A DNA stretch of 64,000 nt. It comes from Sphingomonas tagetis (GTDB lineage: Bacteria; Pseudomonadota; Alphaproteobacteria; Sphingomonadales; Sphingomonadaceae). Below are positions 26,534 through 35,219 of the stretch, piece after piece (the first letter of the stretch is position 1; the number at the start of each line of letters is the position of its first letter). The DNA is taken from the NCBI RefSeq assembly GCF_024211275.1, contig NZ_JAMLDX010000005.1:124001-188000 (forward strand), in the 5' to 3' direction. The translations under genes were made by a program, and so were the position numbers. Under the pieces are notes generated by a model. That model saw only the letters and a list, made by a program, of their open reading frames with translations, ran no database searches and was not told where the DNA came from.

Positions 26534-27019
26534 TTACGCCTCGCCCGCTGCGGCGGCTTCGACCCTGGCGATGTCGATCTTCTTCATCGTCAGCATCGCT
26601 TCCATCGCGCGCTTGGCGCTGGCGGGATCGGGATTGTCATAGTTGAGTTCGAGCAGGCGCCTCGGCGTGATCTGCCAGTTGACGCCCCATTTGTCCTTGC
26701 ACCAGCCGCACATGCTCTCGCGCCCGCCATTGCCGACGATCGTGTTCCACAGCCGGTCGGTCTCTGCCTGATCCTCGGTCAGGATCATGAAACTCACGGC
26801 CTCGGTTTGCGGGAAGATCGGGCCGCCGTTGAGCAGGACATAGTCGTTTCCGCCGAGGTGGAATTCGACCACGATCACGTCGCCCTTCTTGTTCGAGGGC
26901 GTGTCGGCGGGGGTGCGCATCGTGCGGGTGATGCGGCCGTCGGGCAGCAGGGTGACGTAGAAATTCGCCTGTTCCTCGGCGGTCATGTCGCTCCAGATGC
27001 AGGTGGTGATCTTGCTCAT
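26534..27019 (-). CDS. VOC family protein, PhnB-like
   Basis: A 161-residue single-domain VOC protein of the PhnB/3-demethylubiquinone-methyltransferase-like type. Characteristic are KITTCIWSDMTAEEQANFYV, the FHLGGNDYVLLNGGP strand, SFMILTEDQAETDRLWNTIV and CGWCKDKWGVNWQITP. In this subfamily the metal-binding residues are often incomplete, and function is generally unassigned. The ATG at 27019 is preceded by AAGGAGAGCCGAA-type sequence. It sits between a GST and another VOC gene. Confidence 0.88.
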   Translation of the reverse strand: MSKITTCIWSDMTAEEQANFYVTLLPDGRITRTMRTPADTPSNKKGDVIVVEFHLGGNDYVLLNGGPIFPQTEAVSFMILTEDQAETDRLWNTIVGNGGRESMCGWCKDKWGVNWQITPRRLLELNYDNPDPASAKRAMEAMLTMKKIDIARVEAAAAGEA

Positions 27020-27069
27020 TTCGGCTCTCCTTCGCCGGCTCAACTTATGTCGGGCGGAGTCGTTGCGGT

Positions 27070-27513
27070 TCAGGCGGGTTCGTGCGCCGGACCGTCGGGG
27101 AAAGCGGCCATTGCGGCCTCCATGTCCATGAACATCGGCTCGTAGATATGGCCATCGAGGTCCTCGAAGGTGCGACCGTACATGAAGCCCATGTCCTGCG
27201 GCTCGCGGATATCGGCCTTGCCGCCGGCGGCCGCGGCCTGTTCGGTGATCGCATCGACCGCCGCGCGGCTGTCGAACGACAGGCAGATCAGCACCTCGTT
27301 GGTTGCGGACGAGTCGGCGATCGTCTTGTGGGGGATGAAGCTCTGGTAGAAGTCGTGGCCGAGGATCATCACCGTGATCTCGTCCGACCAGTTCATCGCG
27401 CTCGCCATCTCGTTGCTGAAGCGCGCGTCTTTGGTGAAGCCCAGCGCCTCGTAAAAGGCGGTCGATGCGGCCACGTCCTTCACCGGCAGGTTCACGAAAA
27501 TCATCTTCGCCAT
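27070..27513 (-). CDS. VOC family protein (glyoxalase-like)
   Basis: A 147-residue VOC protein beginning MIFVNLPVKDVAASTAFYEALGF, followed by a mid-domain VLICLSFDSRAAVDAI segment and a C-terminal FEDLDGHIYEPMFMD with the usual Asp-Gly-His and Glu of the fold. This subgroup is commonly called lactoylglutathione lyase-like but is unlikely to be a true glyoxalase I. It is the first gene of the minus-strand run, 89 bp from the divergent HxlR regulator, so its promoter probably overlaps that regulator's operator region. Confidence 0.88.
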   Translation of the reverse strand: MAKMIFVNLPVKDVAASTAFYEALGFTKDARFSNEMASAMNWSDEITVMILGHDFYQSFIPHKTIADSSATNEVLICLSFDSRAAVDAITEQAAAAGGKADIREPQDMGFMYGRTFEDLDGHIYEPMFMDMEAAMAAFPDGPAHEPA

Positions 27514-27581
27514 CGGTCTTCTCCTGATGCTCGTTCGTTGAAACGCTGTGTTCCGAATCGCTTGCTTGATCTTGATGCCGT

Positions 27582-27627
27582 CTTGAGTTAGTAAAAGCAA
27601 CTATGAAGTTAGAAAAAATGACTCAAG
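27582..27627. promoter_or_regulatory. Candidate operator of the HxlR regulator
   Basis: An exact inverted repeat CTTGAGT (27582-27588) / ACTCAAG (27621-27627) is centred near 27604. Inside and next to it are two direct AGTTAG units (27586-27591 and 27607-27612) 21 bp apart, close to two helix turns. The stretch is AT-rich compared with its surroundings and lies in the divergent control region of a VOC-GST run and the HxlR gene. Binding by HxlR is inferred. If correct, the real HxlR start may be one of the later ATGs. Confidence 0.4.
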
Positions 27628-28325
27628 ATGGCCAAGTTATGGAAAAGGCGCCAAAAAAACAAAAGCGCCGCTGGTATGACGATGCCTGCGGCACCGCGCT
27701 CGCGCTGGAGCTGGTGGGCGAGCGCTGGGCGTTGATGGTGGTGCGCGAACTGATGTTCGGGCCTCGCCGGTTCAGCGAGATCCGCAATGCGCTGCCGGGC
27801 TTGAGCGCCAACGTGCTGACGCAGCGGCTGGAAGGGCTCGAGGAATCGGGCATATTGGTGAAGCGCAAGCTGCCGCCGCCCGCCAGCGCGCAAGTCTATG
27901 AGCTGACGCCGTGGGGCTATGAGGCGGAAGTCACGTTGCAGGTGCTCGGCCGCTGGGCGGTGCGCTCGCCCGAGCATGATCCGACGCTGGGGCTGTCGGC
28001 GGCGTCGGCGATGATGTCGCTGCGCACGATGCATAATGCGCAGCAGGCGGGCGACCTCGACTTCACGATCGGCTTTCGCATGGGCGAGGGCGACGAATTC
28101 GTCGGCCGCTACAACCGCGACGGCATCGACGTGCATCGCGGATCGGCGGAAGGCGCCGATGTGATCTTCACCGGCCCGCCGCCCGCAATCGCCGGTGCGG
28201 TCTATGGCGGCGCGCTGGACGAGCTGGAGGCGGCGGGAATTTTGCGCATCGACGGCGACCACAGCCTCGCCGAAGCGTTCGTCACGCGCTTCCCGCTGCC
28301 GCGTAAATGGACCGAGGACGCATGA
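27603..28325 (+). CDS. HxlR family winged-helix transcriptional regulator
   Basis: Up to 240 residues. The N-terminal winged helix of the HxlR class is clear: CGTALALELVGERWALMVVRELMFGPRRFSEI, PGLSANVLTQRLEGLEESGI and VYELTPWGYE. A C-terminal half of about 110 residues (DLDFTIGFRMGEG onwards) looks like an SCP2-like ligand-binding add-on found in some HxlR proteins. Three ATGs are possible (27603, 27618, 27639) and none has a strong ribosome site; the last would leave a palindromic region untranslated. It probably controls the divergent detoxification run and itself. Its stop overlaps the next start. Confidence 0.9.
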   Translation: MKLEKMTQDGQVMEKAPKKQKRRWYDDACGTALALELVGERWALMVVRELMFGPRRFSEIRNALPGLSANVLTQRLEGLEESGILVKRKLPPPASAQVYELTPWGYEAEVTLQVLGRWAVRSPEHDPTLGLSAASAMMSLRTMHNAQQAGDLDFTIGFRMGEGDEFVGRYNRDGIDVHRGSAEGADVIFTGPPPAIAGAVYGGALDELEAAGILRIDGDHSLAEAFVTRFPLPRKWTEDA

Positions 28326-28786
28326 CGCGGATCGCGCCCGGGGTGGATGTCGCGGGCCGCTGGATCGCGGCATCGGCGGATGCCGTCTATCGTGCGCTGA
28401 CCGATGGCGCGGTGGTCGCGCAATGGCTGCCGCCCGAGGGCATGACCGGCGAGGTTGCCGCGTTCGATGCGCGGCCCGGCGGGTGCTATGACATCACGCT
28501 GCATTATGCTGAGGCCGGGCCGGGCAAGACCGATGCGGGCAGCGATCATGTGCGCGGGCGGTTCGTGGAGCTCGTGCCCGGCGCGCGCGTGATCCAGACC
28601 GGCGAATTCGATTCTGACGATCCCGCCTTTGCCGGCACGATGCGCATGACCTGGACATTGACGGCCGAGGCCGGCGGAACGCGGGTCGAGGTTCGCGCCG
28701 AGGGCGTGCCGTCGGGCATCGGCGCGGACGATCATGACGCCGGGCTGCGTTCGTCGCTCAACAATCTCGCCGCCTTCCTCGCCTAA
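28322..28786 (+). CDS. SRPBCC / AHSA1-type protein
   Basis: A 154-residue protein with the helix-grip fold. It shows GRWIAASADAVYRALTDGAVVAQWLPPEG near the N-terminus, VRGRFVELVPGARVIQTGEF in the middle and RSSLNNLAAFLA at the end. The family covers polyketide cyclases, Hsp90-activator-like and lipid-binding proteins, so no reaction can be named. The start at 28322 overlaps the HxlR stop by four bases (ATGA), so the two are translationally coupled. It is likely an effector of the same response. Confidence 0.87.
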   Translation: MTRIAPGVDVAGRWIAASADAVYRALTDGAVVAQWLPPEGMTGEVAAFDARPGGCYDITLHYAEAGPGKTDAGSDHVRGRFVELVPGARVIQTGEFDSDDPAFAGTMRMTWTLTAEAGGTRVEVRAEGVPSGIGADDHDAGLRSSLNNLAAFLA

Positions 28787-28848
28787 AGCTTCTCGACTTC
28801 GCATCTGCACAAGGTCTAGGGACACGGCGACTCAGTTAAGGCCCGACC

Positions 28849-29853
28849 ATGACCGACATCCCCAACACCCAGCCCGACAGCCGGGAAACCACGATCCTCG
28901 CCGCGCCCGACAAGACGGTGAACGTGCGCGACGTGTTCGGGATCGACATCGACATGGAAGCGCCCGCGTTCAGCGAGGCGGACGAGCGCGTGCCCGATCT
29001 CGACCCGGCCTATGTGTTCGACGCCGACACCACGCTCGCGGTGCTGGCGGGCTTTGCGCACAACCGCCGCGTGATGATCCAGGGTTATCACGGCACCGGC
29101 AAGTCGTCGCATATCGAGCAGGTGGCGGCGCGGCTCAACTGGCCATGCATTCGAATCAACCTCGACGCGCATATCAGCCGCATCGACCTGATCGGCCGCG
29201 ACGCGATCGTACTCAAGGACGGGCAACAGGTCACCGAGTTCCGCGAAGGGCTGTTGCCCTGGGCGCTGCAGACGCCGACGGCTCTGGTGTTCGACGAATA
29301 TGACGCGGGCCGGCCCGACGTGATGTTCGTGATCCAGCGCGTGCTGGAGACCGAGGGCAAGCTGACATTGCTCGACCAGAATCGCGTGATCCGCCCGAAC
29401 CCGTGGTTCCGGCTGTTCTCGACCGCCAACACCGTGGGCCTCGGCGACACCAGCGGGCTGTATCACGGCACGCAGCAGATCAACCAAGGGCAGATGGACC
29501 GCTGGAACATCGTCGTCACGCTGAACTATCTGCCCGCCGCGACCGAGGCGCAGATCGTGCTCGCCAAGAGTGGCGAATATGACAAGCCGGGCGGCAAGGA
29601 GCTGGTCGAAAATATGGTGCGCGTCGCCGACCTGACGCGGCGCGGTTTCATCAACGGCGACATCTCGACCGTGATGAGCCCGCGCACGGTGATCACCTGG
29701 GCGCAGAATACCGAAATCTTCAAGGATGCCGGTTTCGCCTTCCGCCTCTCGTTCCTCAACAAGTGCGACGAGGCGGAGCGCGCGCTGGTTGCGGAATATT
29801 ATCAGCGCGTGTTCGGCAAGGACCTGCCCGAGAGCGTGGTGGGGAAGGCGTAA
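28849..29853 (+). CDS. cobS: Cobaltochelatase subunit CobS (AAA+ ATPase)
   Basis: A 334-residue AAA+ protein. Walker A is GYHGTGKSS (79-87) and Walker B is LVFDEYD with Asp149-Glu150. The N-terminal domain [28 protein letters not shown] is the CobS signature. With CobT it forms a ring motor that drives cobalt insertion by CobN in the aerobic cobalamin pathway. No cobN occurs in the window. In sphingomonads cobS-cobT is often isolated from the other cob genes, and here only cobT follows at 12 bp. Confidence 0.95.
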   Translation: MTDIPNTQPDSRETTILAAPDKTVNVRDVFGIDIDMEAPAFSEADERVPDLDPAYVFDADTTLAVLAGFAHNRRVMIQGYHGTGKSSHIEQVAARLNWPCIRINLDAHISRIDLIGRDAIVLKDGQQVTEFREGLLPWALQTPTALVFDEYDAGRPDVMFVIQRVLETEGKLTLLDQNRVIRPNPWFRLFSTANTVGLGDTSGLYHGTQQINQGQMDRWNIVVTLNYLPAATEAQIVLAKSGEYDKPGGKELVENMVRVADLTRRGFINGDISTVMSPRTVITWAQNTEIFKDAGFAFRLSFLNKCDEAERALVAEYYQRVFGKDLPESVVGKA

Positions 29854-29865
29854 GCCGGGCCGCTG

Positions 29866-31698
29866 ATGCCCAACGATTCCCCCCTCGATCAATTCCGCAA
29901 CGTGCTCGCGGGCACGGCGCGCGCTCTGGCGCATGAGCCGGAGGTCGAACTCGCCTTCACCGCCGACGCGCCGGTGCAATCGGGAAAGCACATCAAGGTG
30001 CCGATGCCGGGCCGCGCGCTCGCGCCCGAGCATGTCGCCGAGGCGCGCGGCTTTGCCGACGGCTTCGCGCTGCGCATGCGGTTGCACGACAGCGCGACGC
30101 ACCTGAAGGCGGCGCCGAAGGAAGCCGTCGCACGCGCTGTATTCGACGCGGTCGAGACGGCGCGGGTCGAGGCGCTGGGCTCGCGTGGCTATGCCGGGAT
30201 CGCCGACAATCTCGACCGTGCGCTCGAGATGAAGATGCGCTCCGACCCGATCAGCCGGGCGCGGACGCGGGACGAGGTGCCGCTGTCGACCGCGATCCAG
30301 CTGCTGGTGCGCGAGCGGCTGACCGGGCGCGAGGCGCCCGCCGATGCCGCGATGGGGCTGGCGCTGGTGCGCGACTGGATCGAGGACAAGGGCGGCGCCG
30401 ATCTCGACGCGCTGGGCCTGGCGATCGACGATCAGGCGGCGTTCGCCAGGCTGGTCGGCCATCTGCTCGAGGATCTCGAGCTGACCGAGGGCGAGCTGAT
30501 CCCCGACGAGGCCGATGAGGGCGGCGGCGAGGACGAGGGCACCGATCAGCAGGAAGACGAAAACGGCGAGGAGGGCGAGCGCGACAGCGAGTCGGGCGAC
30601 GGCGAGATCGAGGCGCGCGGCGAGCAGAGCGAAGGCGAGACCGAGGACGGCGAGGACAGCGAGCAGGAACAGGGCGAGTTCGACGACGCCGATGGCGAAC
30701 CCGGCGACGAGGGCGAGGAGGGGATGATGCCCGTCCGCCCCAACCGCCCCTGGTCCGACCTGCCGCCGCAATTCGAATATGGCGCCTTCACCACCGCCTA
30801 TGACGAAGTGATCGCCGCGACCGAATTGTGCGACGAGGAGGAGCTGGAGCGGCTGCGCGCCTATCTCGACCAGCAGCTCGTGCATTTGCAGGGCGTGGTG
30901 ACCAAGCTTGCCAACCGGCTCCAGCGCCGGTTGATGGCGCAGCAGAACCGCAGCTGGGATTTCGATCAGGACGAGGGGCTGCTGGACGCCGCGCGGCTGG
31001 CGCGCGTGGTGGTCAATCCGATGCAGTCGCTGTCGTACAAGATCGAGAAGGACACCGAGTTCAAGGACACGGTGGTGACGCTGCTGATCGACAATAGTGG
31101 TTCGATGCGCGGGCGGCCGATTTCAATTGCGGCGATCAGTGCTGACATCCTTGCGCGCACGCTCGAGCGAGTCGGGGTCAAGACCGAGATTCTGGGCTTC
31201 ACCACGCGCGCGTGGAAGGGCGGGCAAAGCCGCGAGAAATGGCTCGCCGAGGGCCGCCCGCCGCAGCCCGGCCGCCTCAACGACGTGCGCCATATCGTCT
31301 ATAAGCAGGCCGACGAACCGTGGCGGCGCGCCAAGAAGTCACTCGGGCTGATGATGCGCGAGGGGCTGCTCAAGGAGAATATCGACGGCGAGGCGCTGCT
31401 CTGGGCGCATCACCGGCTGATCGCGCGGCAGGAAGACCGCAAGATCCTGATGGTGATCAGCGACGGCGCGCCGGTCGACGATTCGACGCTGAGCGTGAAC
31501 AGCGGATCGTACCTCGAACGCCATCTGCGGCAGGTGATCGGCTGGATCGAGCAGCGCTCGCCGGTTGGCCTCGTCGCGATCGGCATCGGACATGACGTGA
31601 CGCGCTATTACAGCCGCGCGGTGACGATCATGGATGTCGAGCAGCTTGCCGGGACAATGATCGAGCAGCTCGCGTCGCTGTTCGACCTGGAAACGTGA
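29866..31698 (+). CDS. cobT: Cobaltochelatase subunit CobT
   Basis: A 610-residue partner of CobS. An N-terminal domain of about 205 residues is followed by a long acidic stretch (about 205-290, rich in Glu, Asp and Gly). The C-terminal von Willebrand A-type domain has a metal-ion-dependent adhesion site D409-N-S411-G-S413 in [11 protein letters not shown]. The acidic linker is normal for CobT. It follows cobS closely and overlaps the next small gene by four bases (GTGA), so that gene may be translated by coupling. Confidence 0.95.
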   Translation: MPNDSPLDQFRNVLAGTARALAHEPEVELAFTADAPVQSGKHIKVPMPGRALAPEHVAEARGFADGFALRMRLHDSATHLKAAPKEAVARAVFDAVETARVEALGSRGYAGIADNLDRALEMKMRSDPISRARTRDEVPLSTAIQLLVRERLTGREAPADAAMGLALVRDWIEDKGGADLDALGLAIDDQAAFARLVGHLLEDLELTEGELIPDEADEGGGEDEGTDQQEDENGEEGERDSESGDGEIEARGEQSEGETEDGEDSEQEQGEFDDADGEPGDEGEEGMMPVRPNRPWSDLPPQFEYGAFTTAYDEVIAATELCDEEELERLRAYLDQQLVHLQGVVTKLANRLQRRLMAQQNRSWDFDQDEGLLDAARLARVVVNPMQSLSYKIEKDTEFKDTVVTLLIDNSGSMRGRPISIAAISADILARTLERVGVKTEILGFTTRAWKGGQSREKWLAEGRPPQPGRLNDVRHIVYKQADEPWRRAKKSLGLMMREGLLKENIDGEALLWAHHRLIARQEDRKILMVISDGAPVDDSTLSVNSGSYLERHLRQVIGWIEQRSPVGLVAIGIGHDVTRYYSRAVTIMDVEQLAGTMIEQLASLFDLET

Positions 31699-31973
31699 TC
31701 GAGGCCCCGCCGGGCGGGTTTGCCGGGCCGGTCAAGCGGTCGATCACCATTGCCGGGCATTGCACCTCGATCAGCCTGGAGCCGGCCTTTTGGTGGGCGC
31801 TGGAGGATGCGGCGGCCGCGCGCGGGCTGCCGCTCAGCGCGCTCGTCGCGCAGATCGATCATCTGCGCATCACCGCGTCCGACCCGCCCAATCTCGCCAG
31901 CGCAATCCGCAGCTGGCTCTTTGCTGCGATCGTTTCGCAAGAAACAAATGAAAATGATTCGCAACAGCGTTGA
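31695..31973 (+). CDS. Ribbon-helix-helix domain protein, coupled to cobT
   Basis: A 92-residue protein with a GTG start overlapping the cobT stop. The segment [39 protein letters not shown] has the strand-helix-helix pattern of the ribbon-helix-helix family (RHH_4 type) known as a small alphaproteobacterial protein. Such folds usually bind DNA as dimers. Its last codons run into a Fur-like site upstream of the iron receptor gene. Targets are unknown. Confidence 0.75.
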   Translation: MIEAPPGGFAGPVKRSITIAGHCTSISLEPAFWWALEDAAAARGLPLSALVAQIDHLRITASDPPNLASAIRSWLFAAIVSQETNENDSQQR

Positions 31974-31991
31974 CTCTGCGAACGCTTCGCA
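31949..31991. promoter_or_regulatory. Pair of Fur-like sites before the siderophore receptor gene
   Basis: Two sites of the alphaproteobacterial iron-regulator type (TGCnAATnATTnGCA) lie 28 bp apart. The first, 31949-31963, reads TGAAAATGATTCGCA, one mismatch from the pattern. The second, 31977-31991, reads TGCGAACGCTTCGCA, a perfect palindrome of six-base arms. The receptor start codon is 34 bases downstream. A similar pair lies before the PepSY gene at 38221-38258. Fur binding is inferred from pattern and context. Confidence 0.55.
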
Positions 31992-32024
31992 ATAGCTGCG
32001 GCCCCGACAGCAAAGGGGCTCAGC

Positions 32025-34457
32025 ATGACTCATTCTTCGATCGATGGCCGCAAGGCCGCGCCCGCCTTTCTCGCGCTCGCCGTGGTCGGCTTCGTCGCCA
32101 CCGCGCCCTCGGCCTATGCCGCCGATCCCGTTCCGGCCGCCGCCAGCGACGCGGATAGCAGCGACCGCGACCAGATCGTGGTGACCGGGGAGCAGGGGGA
32201 CGGCGAAGTCGCCGATCCGCGCGCGACTGCCCCGCTGCTCGACACGCCGCAGACGGTGACGGTGATCAGCGACCAGGTGATCCGCAAGCAGAACCTCCAG
32301 ACGCTGCGCGATGCGTTGCAGACGATCCCCGGCATCACCTTCGGTGCTGGCGAGGGCGGTGGCGGCTATGGCGATTCGATCAATTTGCGCGGCTATTCGG
32401 CGAACAACGACATCACCATCGATGGCGTGCGCGACGGCGCGCAATATACCCGTACCGATCCGTTCAACCTGCAGCAGATCGAAGTGTTCAACGGCGCCAA
32501 TTCGGTGTTCAACGGATCTGGCTCGGTCGGCGGCACGATCAACCTCGTCACCAAATCGCCGCAGCCCGATGACCTCACGATCGTTCAGGGCGCGATCGGC
32601 ACCGACGATTATTATCGCGGCGCGATCGACGGCAACTGGCGGCTGAACGAGCTGGTCGCGGTGCGGCTCAACGGCGCCTATCACGAGAATGGGGTTGCGG
32701 GCCGTGATGTCGAGAAATTCAGGCGCTGGGGCATCGCGCCGTCGGTGACGATCGGCGTCGGTTCGCCGACCAGCCTGACGCTGAGCTATTCGCATCAGGA
32801 GGACGAGAACACGCCGATCTATGGCGTGCCCTATTTCAGGAGCCTGGTGAATGCCGGCCCGCTGCCCGGCGTCGATCCGAGCGACTATTTCGGCTATCGC
32901 AACCTCGACCGGCAGGACACGACGGTGGATCGTGCGACCGCGATCTTCCGTCACAAGTTCAGCGACGCCGTCAGCGTCCGCAACCTGTCGCGCTGGCAGC
33001 GCGTCGCGCAGTACAGCCAGACGAGCGCGCCGCAGGGGACCTTCTGCCTTGCCAACGGGCTTCAGCCGGTCGGTGCGAGCGGCAGTTCGACAGTCGGCAT
33101 CGCTTGTCCAGCCGGACTTGCGACGGGCTTCTACGCTCCGTCGGGGCCGCGCGGCACGGTGCGCGATCAGGAGAACCAGCTGCTCCACAACCAGACCGAC
33201 CTGCGCGTCGTCACCGGCAAGCAGGGCGGCATCCGCAACACGCTGGTGGTCGGCATGTCGGCGACGGTTGAGGATTATTCGATCGCTTCGGGCTCGCTGC
33301 TGCGCAACGCGGATGGGTCGGCCGTGACGGCATTCCCCGCGATCAGCCTGGCGAACCCGAACACCGTCTATGCCGGCCCCAACAACCTCGTGATCACGTC
33401 GCGGTCGAAGGCCGAGACGACCAATTTCGCGCTCTACGCCTTCGACACGATCGAGCTGGGTTCGATGTTCGAGATCAATGGCGGGGTGCGCTGGGAATCG
33501 AACCGGGCGGATTTCCGCAACATCCCGCTGCTCAGCCCGCCGCCGGGCACCGCCGCGCTCACCGATCTCCAGCGCCGCCCGCAGGTCAGCGACGAGACGT
33601 TGTTCTCCTATCGCGTGGGTGCGGTGTTCAAGCCGACCCCGGCCACCAGCATCTATGCGGCCTACGGCAACTCGAAGACGCCGTCCTCGGCGACGGTGCG
33701 GCTCGGCTGCGGCGTGCTGTCCGCGGTCGGCGCGGCGGACCCGTGCGCGGTGGCGCCCGAATCCGCGAAGAATTATGAGATCGGCGCGAAGGCCGACCTG
33801 TTCGGCCGCCGGCTTCAACTGACCGCGGCGGTATTCCGCAACGAGCGCACCAATTTCCGCGTGCCCTCGAACGATCCGGCCCAGCCCGGCGCGCTCCAGG
33901 TGCTCGACGGCCGCGCGCGGGTCGATGGCGTCACGCTGGGCGCGAGCGGCAATGTCACGCCCGAATGGACGCTGTTCGCCAACTACACCTATCTGAACGG
34001 CAAGGTGAAGCAGAGCGTGTCCGACTTCTGCCTCGCCAACCCGAGCGCGGCGTGCGGCAACAGTGCGGCGATCCGCGACGTCCAGTTCGACCAGGATCTG
34101 CTCCAGACCCCTGAGCATTCGGGCAGCCTGTTCACCACCTACAAGCTGCCGTTCGGGCTCGAGATCGGTTATGGGCTAAGCTATCAGGGCAGCTTCGCGC
34201 TCAACAACCGCGTGCTCGTGGCGGGCGCGGTGACGCCGCAGTTCCGCTCCGACGATTACCTCATCCATCGCGCGTTCCTCGGCTACACGTTCGGCAATGG
34301 CCTGACCGCGCAGCTCAACATCCAGAATTTCACCGACGAGCAATATTACACCGGCATCCGCAACAATGTGAGCGCCACGACCGGTGCGATCAGCGGCGGC
34401 TGGGCAACGCCCGGGGATCGCCGCTCGGCGGTGCTCAGCCTGTTCTACAGCTTCTGA
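32025..34457 (+). CDS. TonB-dependent siderophore receptor (catecholate type)
   Basis: An 810-residue outer-membrane receptor. A Sec signal ends near PSAYAA (residues 25-29) and a TonB-box-like QIVVTGEQ follows. The plug domain (about 65-175) has LDTPQTVTVISDQVIRKQN, the INLRGYSANND strand and the GSVGGTINLVTK end typical of the siderophore branch (Fiu/BfnH-like). The remaining beta-barrel ends in FYSF with a terminal Phe. It probably takes up ferric siderophore in a TonB-driven manner. It is preceded by two Fur-like sites and followed by piuC, a common pairing with Fiu-like receptors. Confidence 0.93.
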   Translation: MTHSSIDGRKAAPAFLALAVVGFVATAPSAYAADPVPAAASDADSSDRDQIVVTGEQGDGEVADPRATAPLLDTPQTVTVISDQVIRKQNLQTLRDALQTIPGITFGAGEGGGGYGDSINLRGYSANNDITIDGVRDGAQYTRTDPFNLQQIEVFNGANSVFNGSGSVGGTINLVTKSPQPDDLTIVQGAIGTDDYYRGAIDGNWRLNELVAVRLNGAYHENGVAGRDVEKFRRWGIAPSVTIGVGSPTSLTLSYSHQEDENTPIYGVPYFRSLVNAGPLPGVDPSDYFGYRNLDRQDTTVDRATAIFRHKFSDAVSVRNLSRWQRVAQYSQTSAPQGTFCLANGLQPVGASGSSTVGIACPAGLATGFYAPSGPRGTVRDQENQLLHNQTDLRVVTGKQGGIRNTLVVGMSATVEDYSIASGSLLRNADGSAVTAFPAISLANPNTVYAGPNNLVITSRSKAETTNFALYAFDTIELGSMFEINGGVRWESNRADFRNIPLLSPPPGTAALTDLQRRPQVSDETLFSYRVGAVFKPTPATSIYAAYGNSKTPSSATVRLGCGVLSAVGAADPCAVAPESAKNYEIGAKADLFGRRLQLTAAVFRNERTNFRVPSNDPAQPGALQVLDGRARVDGVTLGASGNVTPEWTLFANYTYLNGKVKQSVSDFCLANPSAACGNSAAIRDVQFDQDLLQTPEHSGSLFTTYKLPFGLEIGYGLSYQGSFALNNRVLVAGAVTPQFRSDDYLIHRAFLGYTFGNGLTAQLNIQNFTDEQYYTGIRNNVSATTGAISGGWATPGDRRSAVLSLFYSF

Positions 34458-34465
34458 CCAGGGGG

Positions 34466-34512
34466 AGGCGCGGGTGGCCGGCCACTCGTCCCCCGGCCCG
34501 CCGCCCGCGCCT
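34466..34512. terminator. Long GC-rich inverted repeat between receptor and piuC
   Basis: Arms AGGCGCGGG (34466-34474) and CCCGCGCCT (34504-34512) are exactly complementary, with an inner TGGCCGGCCA palindrome in the loop. There is no T-tract, so intrinsic termination is uncertain. It may attenuate or protect the transcript between the receptor and the hydroxylase. It occupies most of the 78-bp gap. Confidence 0.35.
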
Positions 34513-34535
34513 CAATACTGCGAAAGACCGATGCC

Positions 34536-35219
34536 ATGATGATCGCGATACCGGAGCTGCTCGACGCCAAGCAGGTTGGCGTGGTGCGCCAGATCATCGA
34601 TGGCGCCGACTGGATCGACGGCAACGCCACGTCGGGTCACCAGTCAGCATTGGCCAAACGCAACGAGCAGCTGCCCGAGGGCAGCGTGGCAGCGCGCGAG
34701 GCCGGCGGCATCGTGCTCGATGCGCTGGGCCGTTCGCCGCTGTTCTTCGCGGCGGCGCTGCCGCTCAAGGTGTTTCCACCATTGTTCAACCGCTATGGCG
34801 AGGGGCAGACTTTCGGGACGCATGTCGATAACGCAATCCGCATCCAGCGCGGCACCGACTTCCGCCTCCGCAGCGATCTGTCGGTCACACTGTTTCTCGA
34901 GGACCCGGCGGCCTATGATGGCGGCGAACTGGTGGTCGAGGACCGGTTCGGCGTGCAGCAGGTGAAGCTGCCCGCGGGGCATGCGGTGGTCTATCCCTCG
35001 TCGAGCCTGCACCATGTGACGCCGGTGACGCGCGGGGTGCGGGTGGCGAGCTTCTTCTGGTTGCAATCGATGGTGCGCGACGATGGCGCGCGTTCAATCC
35101 TGTTCGACCTCGACCAGAATGTGCAGCGGCTGACGGGGCAGCTGGGCGGTGAGGACCGGTCGGTGATCGAGCTGACCGGTGTGTATCACAATCTGCTGCG
35201 GCGCTGGGCGGACGCCTAG
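34536..35219 (+). CDS. piuC: PKHD-type Fe(II)/2-oxoglutarate hydroxylase, PiuC-like
   Basis: A 227-residue dioxygenase. The iron triad is His96 and Asp98 (GTHVDNAIR) and His159 ([10 protein letters not shown]), and Arg166 in TRGVR or Arg169 would bind 2-oxoglutarate. Members are commonly next to Fiu/PiuA siderophore receptors, as here, and are thought to act in siderophore-iron handling, although the substrate is undefined. The family length is about 226. Its stop overlaps that of the convergent apbE-type gene by four bases. Confidence 0.93.
   Translation: MMIAIPELLDAKQVGVVRQIIDGADWIDGNATSGHQSALAKRNEQLPEGSVAAREAGGIVLDALGRSPLFFAAALPLKVFPPLFNRYGEGQTFGTHVDNAIRIQRGTDFRLRSDLSVTLFLEDPAAYDGGELVVEDRFGVQQVKLPAGHAVVYPSSSLHHVTPVTRGVRVASFFWLQSMVRDDGARSILFDLDQNVQRLTGQLGGEDRSVIELTGVYHNLLRRWADA

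Noticed and set aside
28787..28848. Cobalamin riboswitch before cobS
   Set aside because: The gap is only about 62 bases, too short for the known fold, and no B12-box pattern was seen.
28816..30885. A 689-codon minus-strand frame under cobS-cobT
   Set aside because: It is opposite two certain genes. Its hydrophobic stretch is the complement of the acidic CobT linker.
31608..34118. An 836-codon minus-strand frame under the siderophore receptor
   Set aside because: It covers the receptor gene on the opposite strand and shows no domain or ribosome site.
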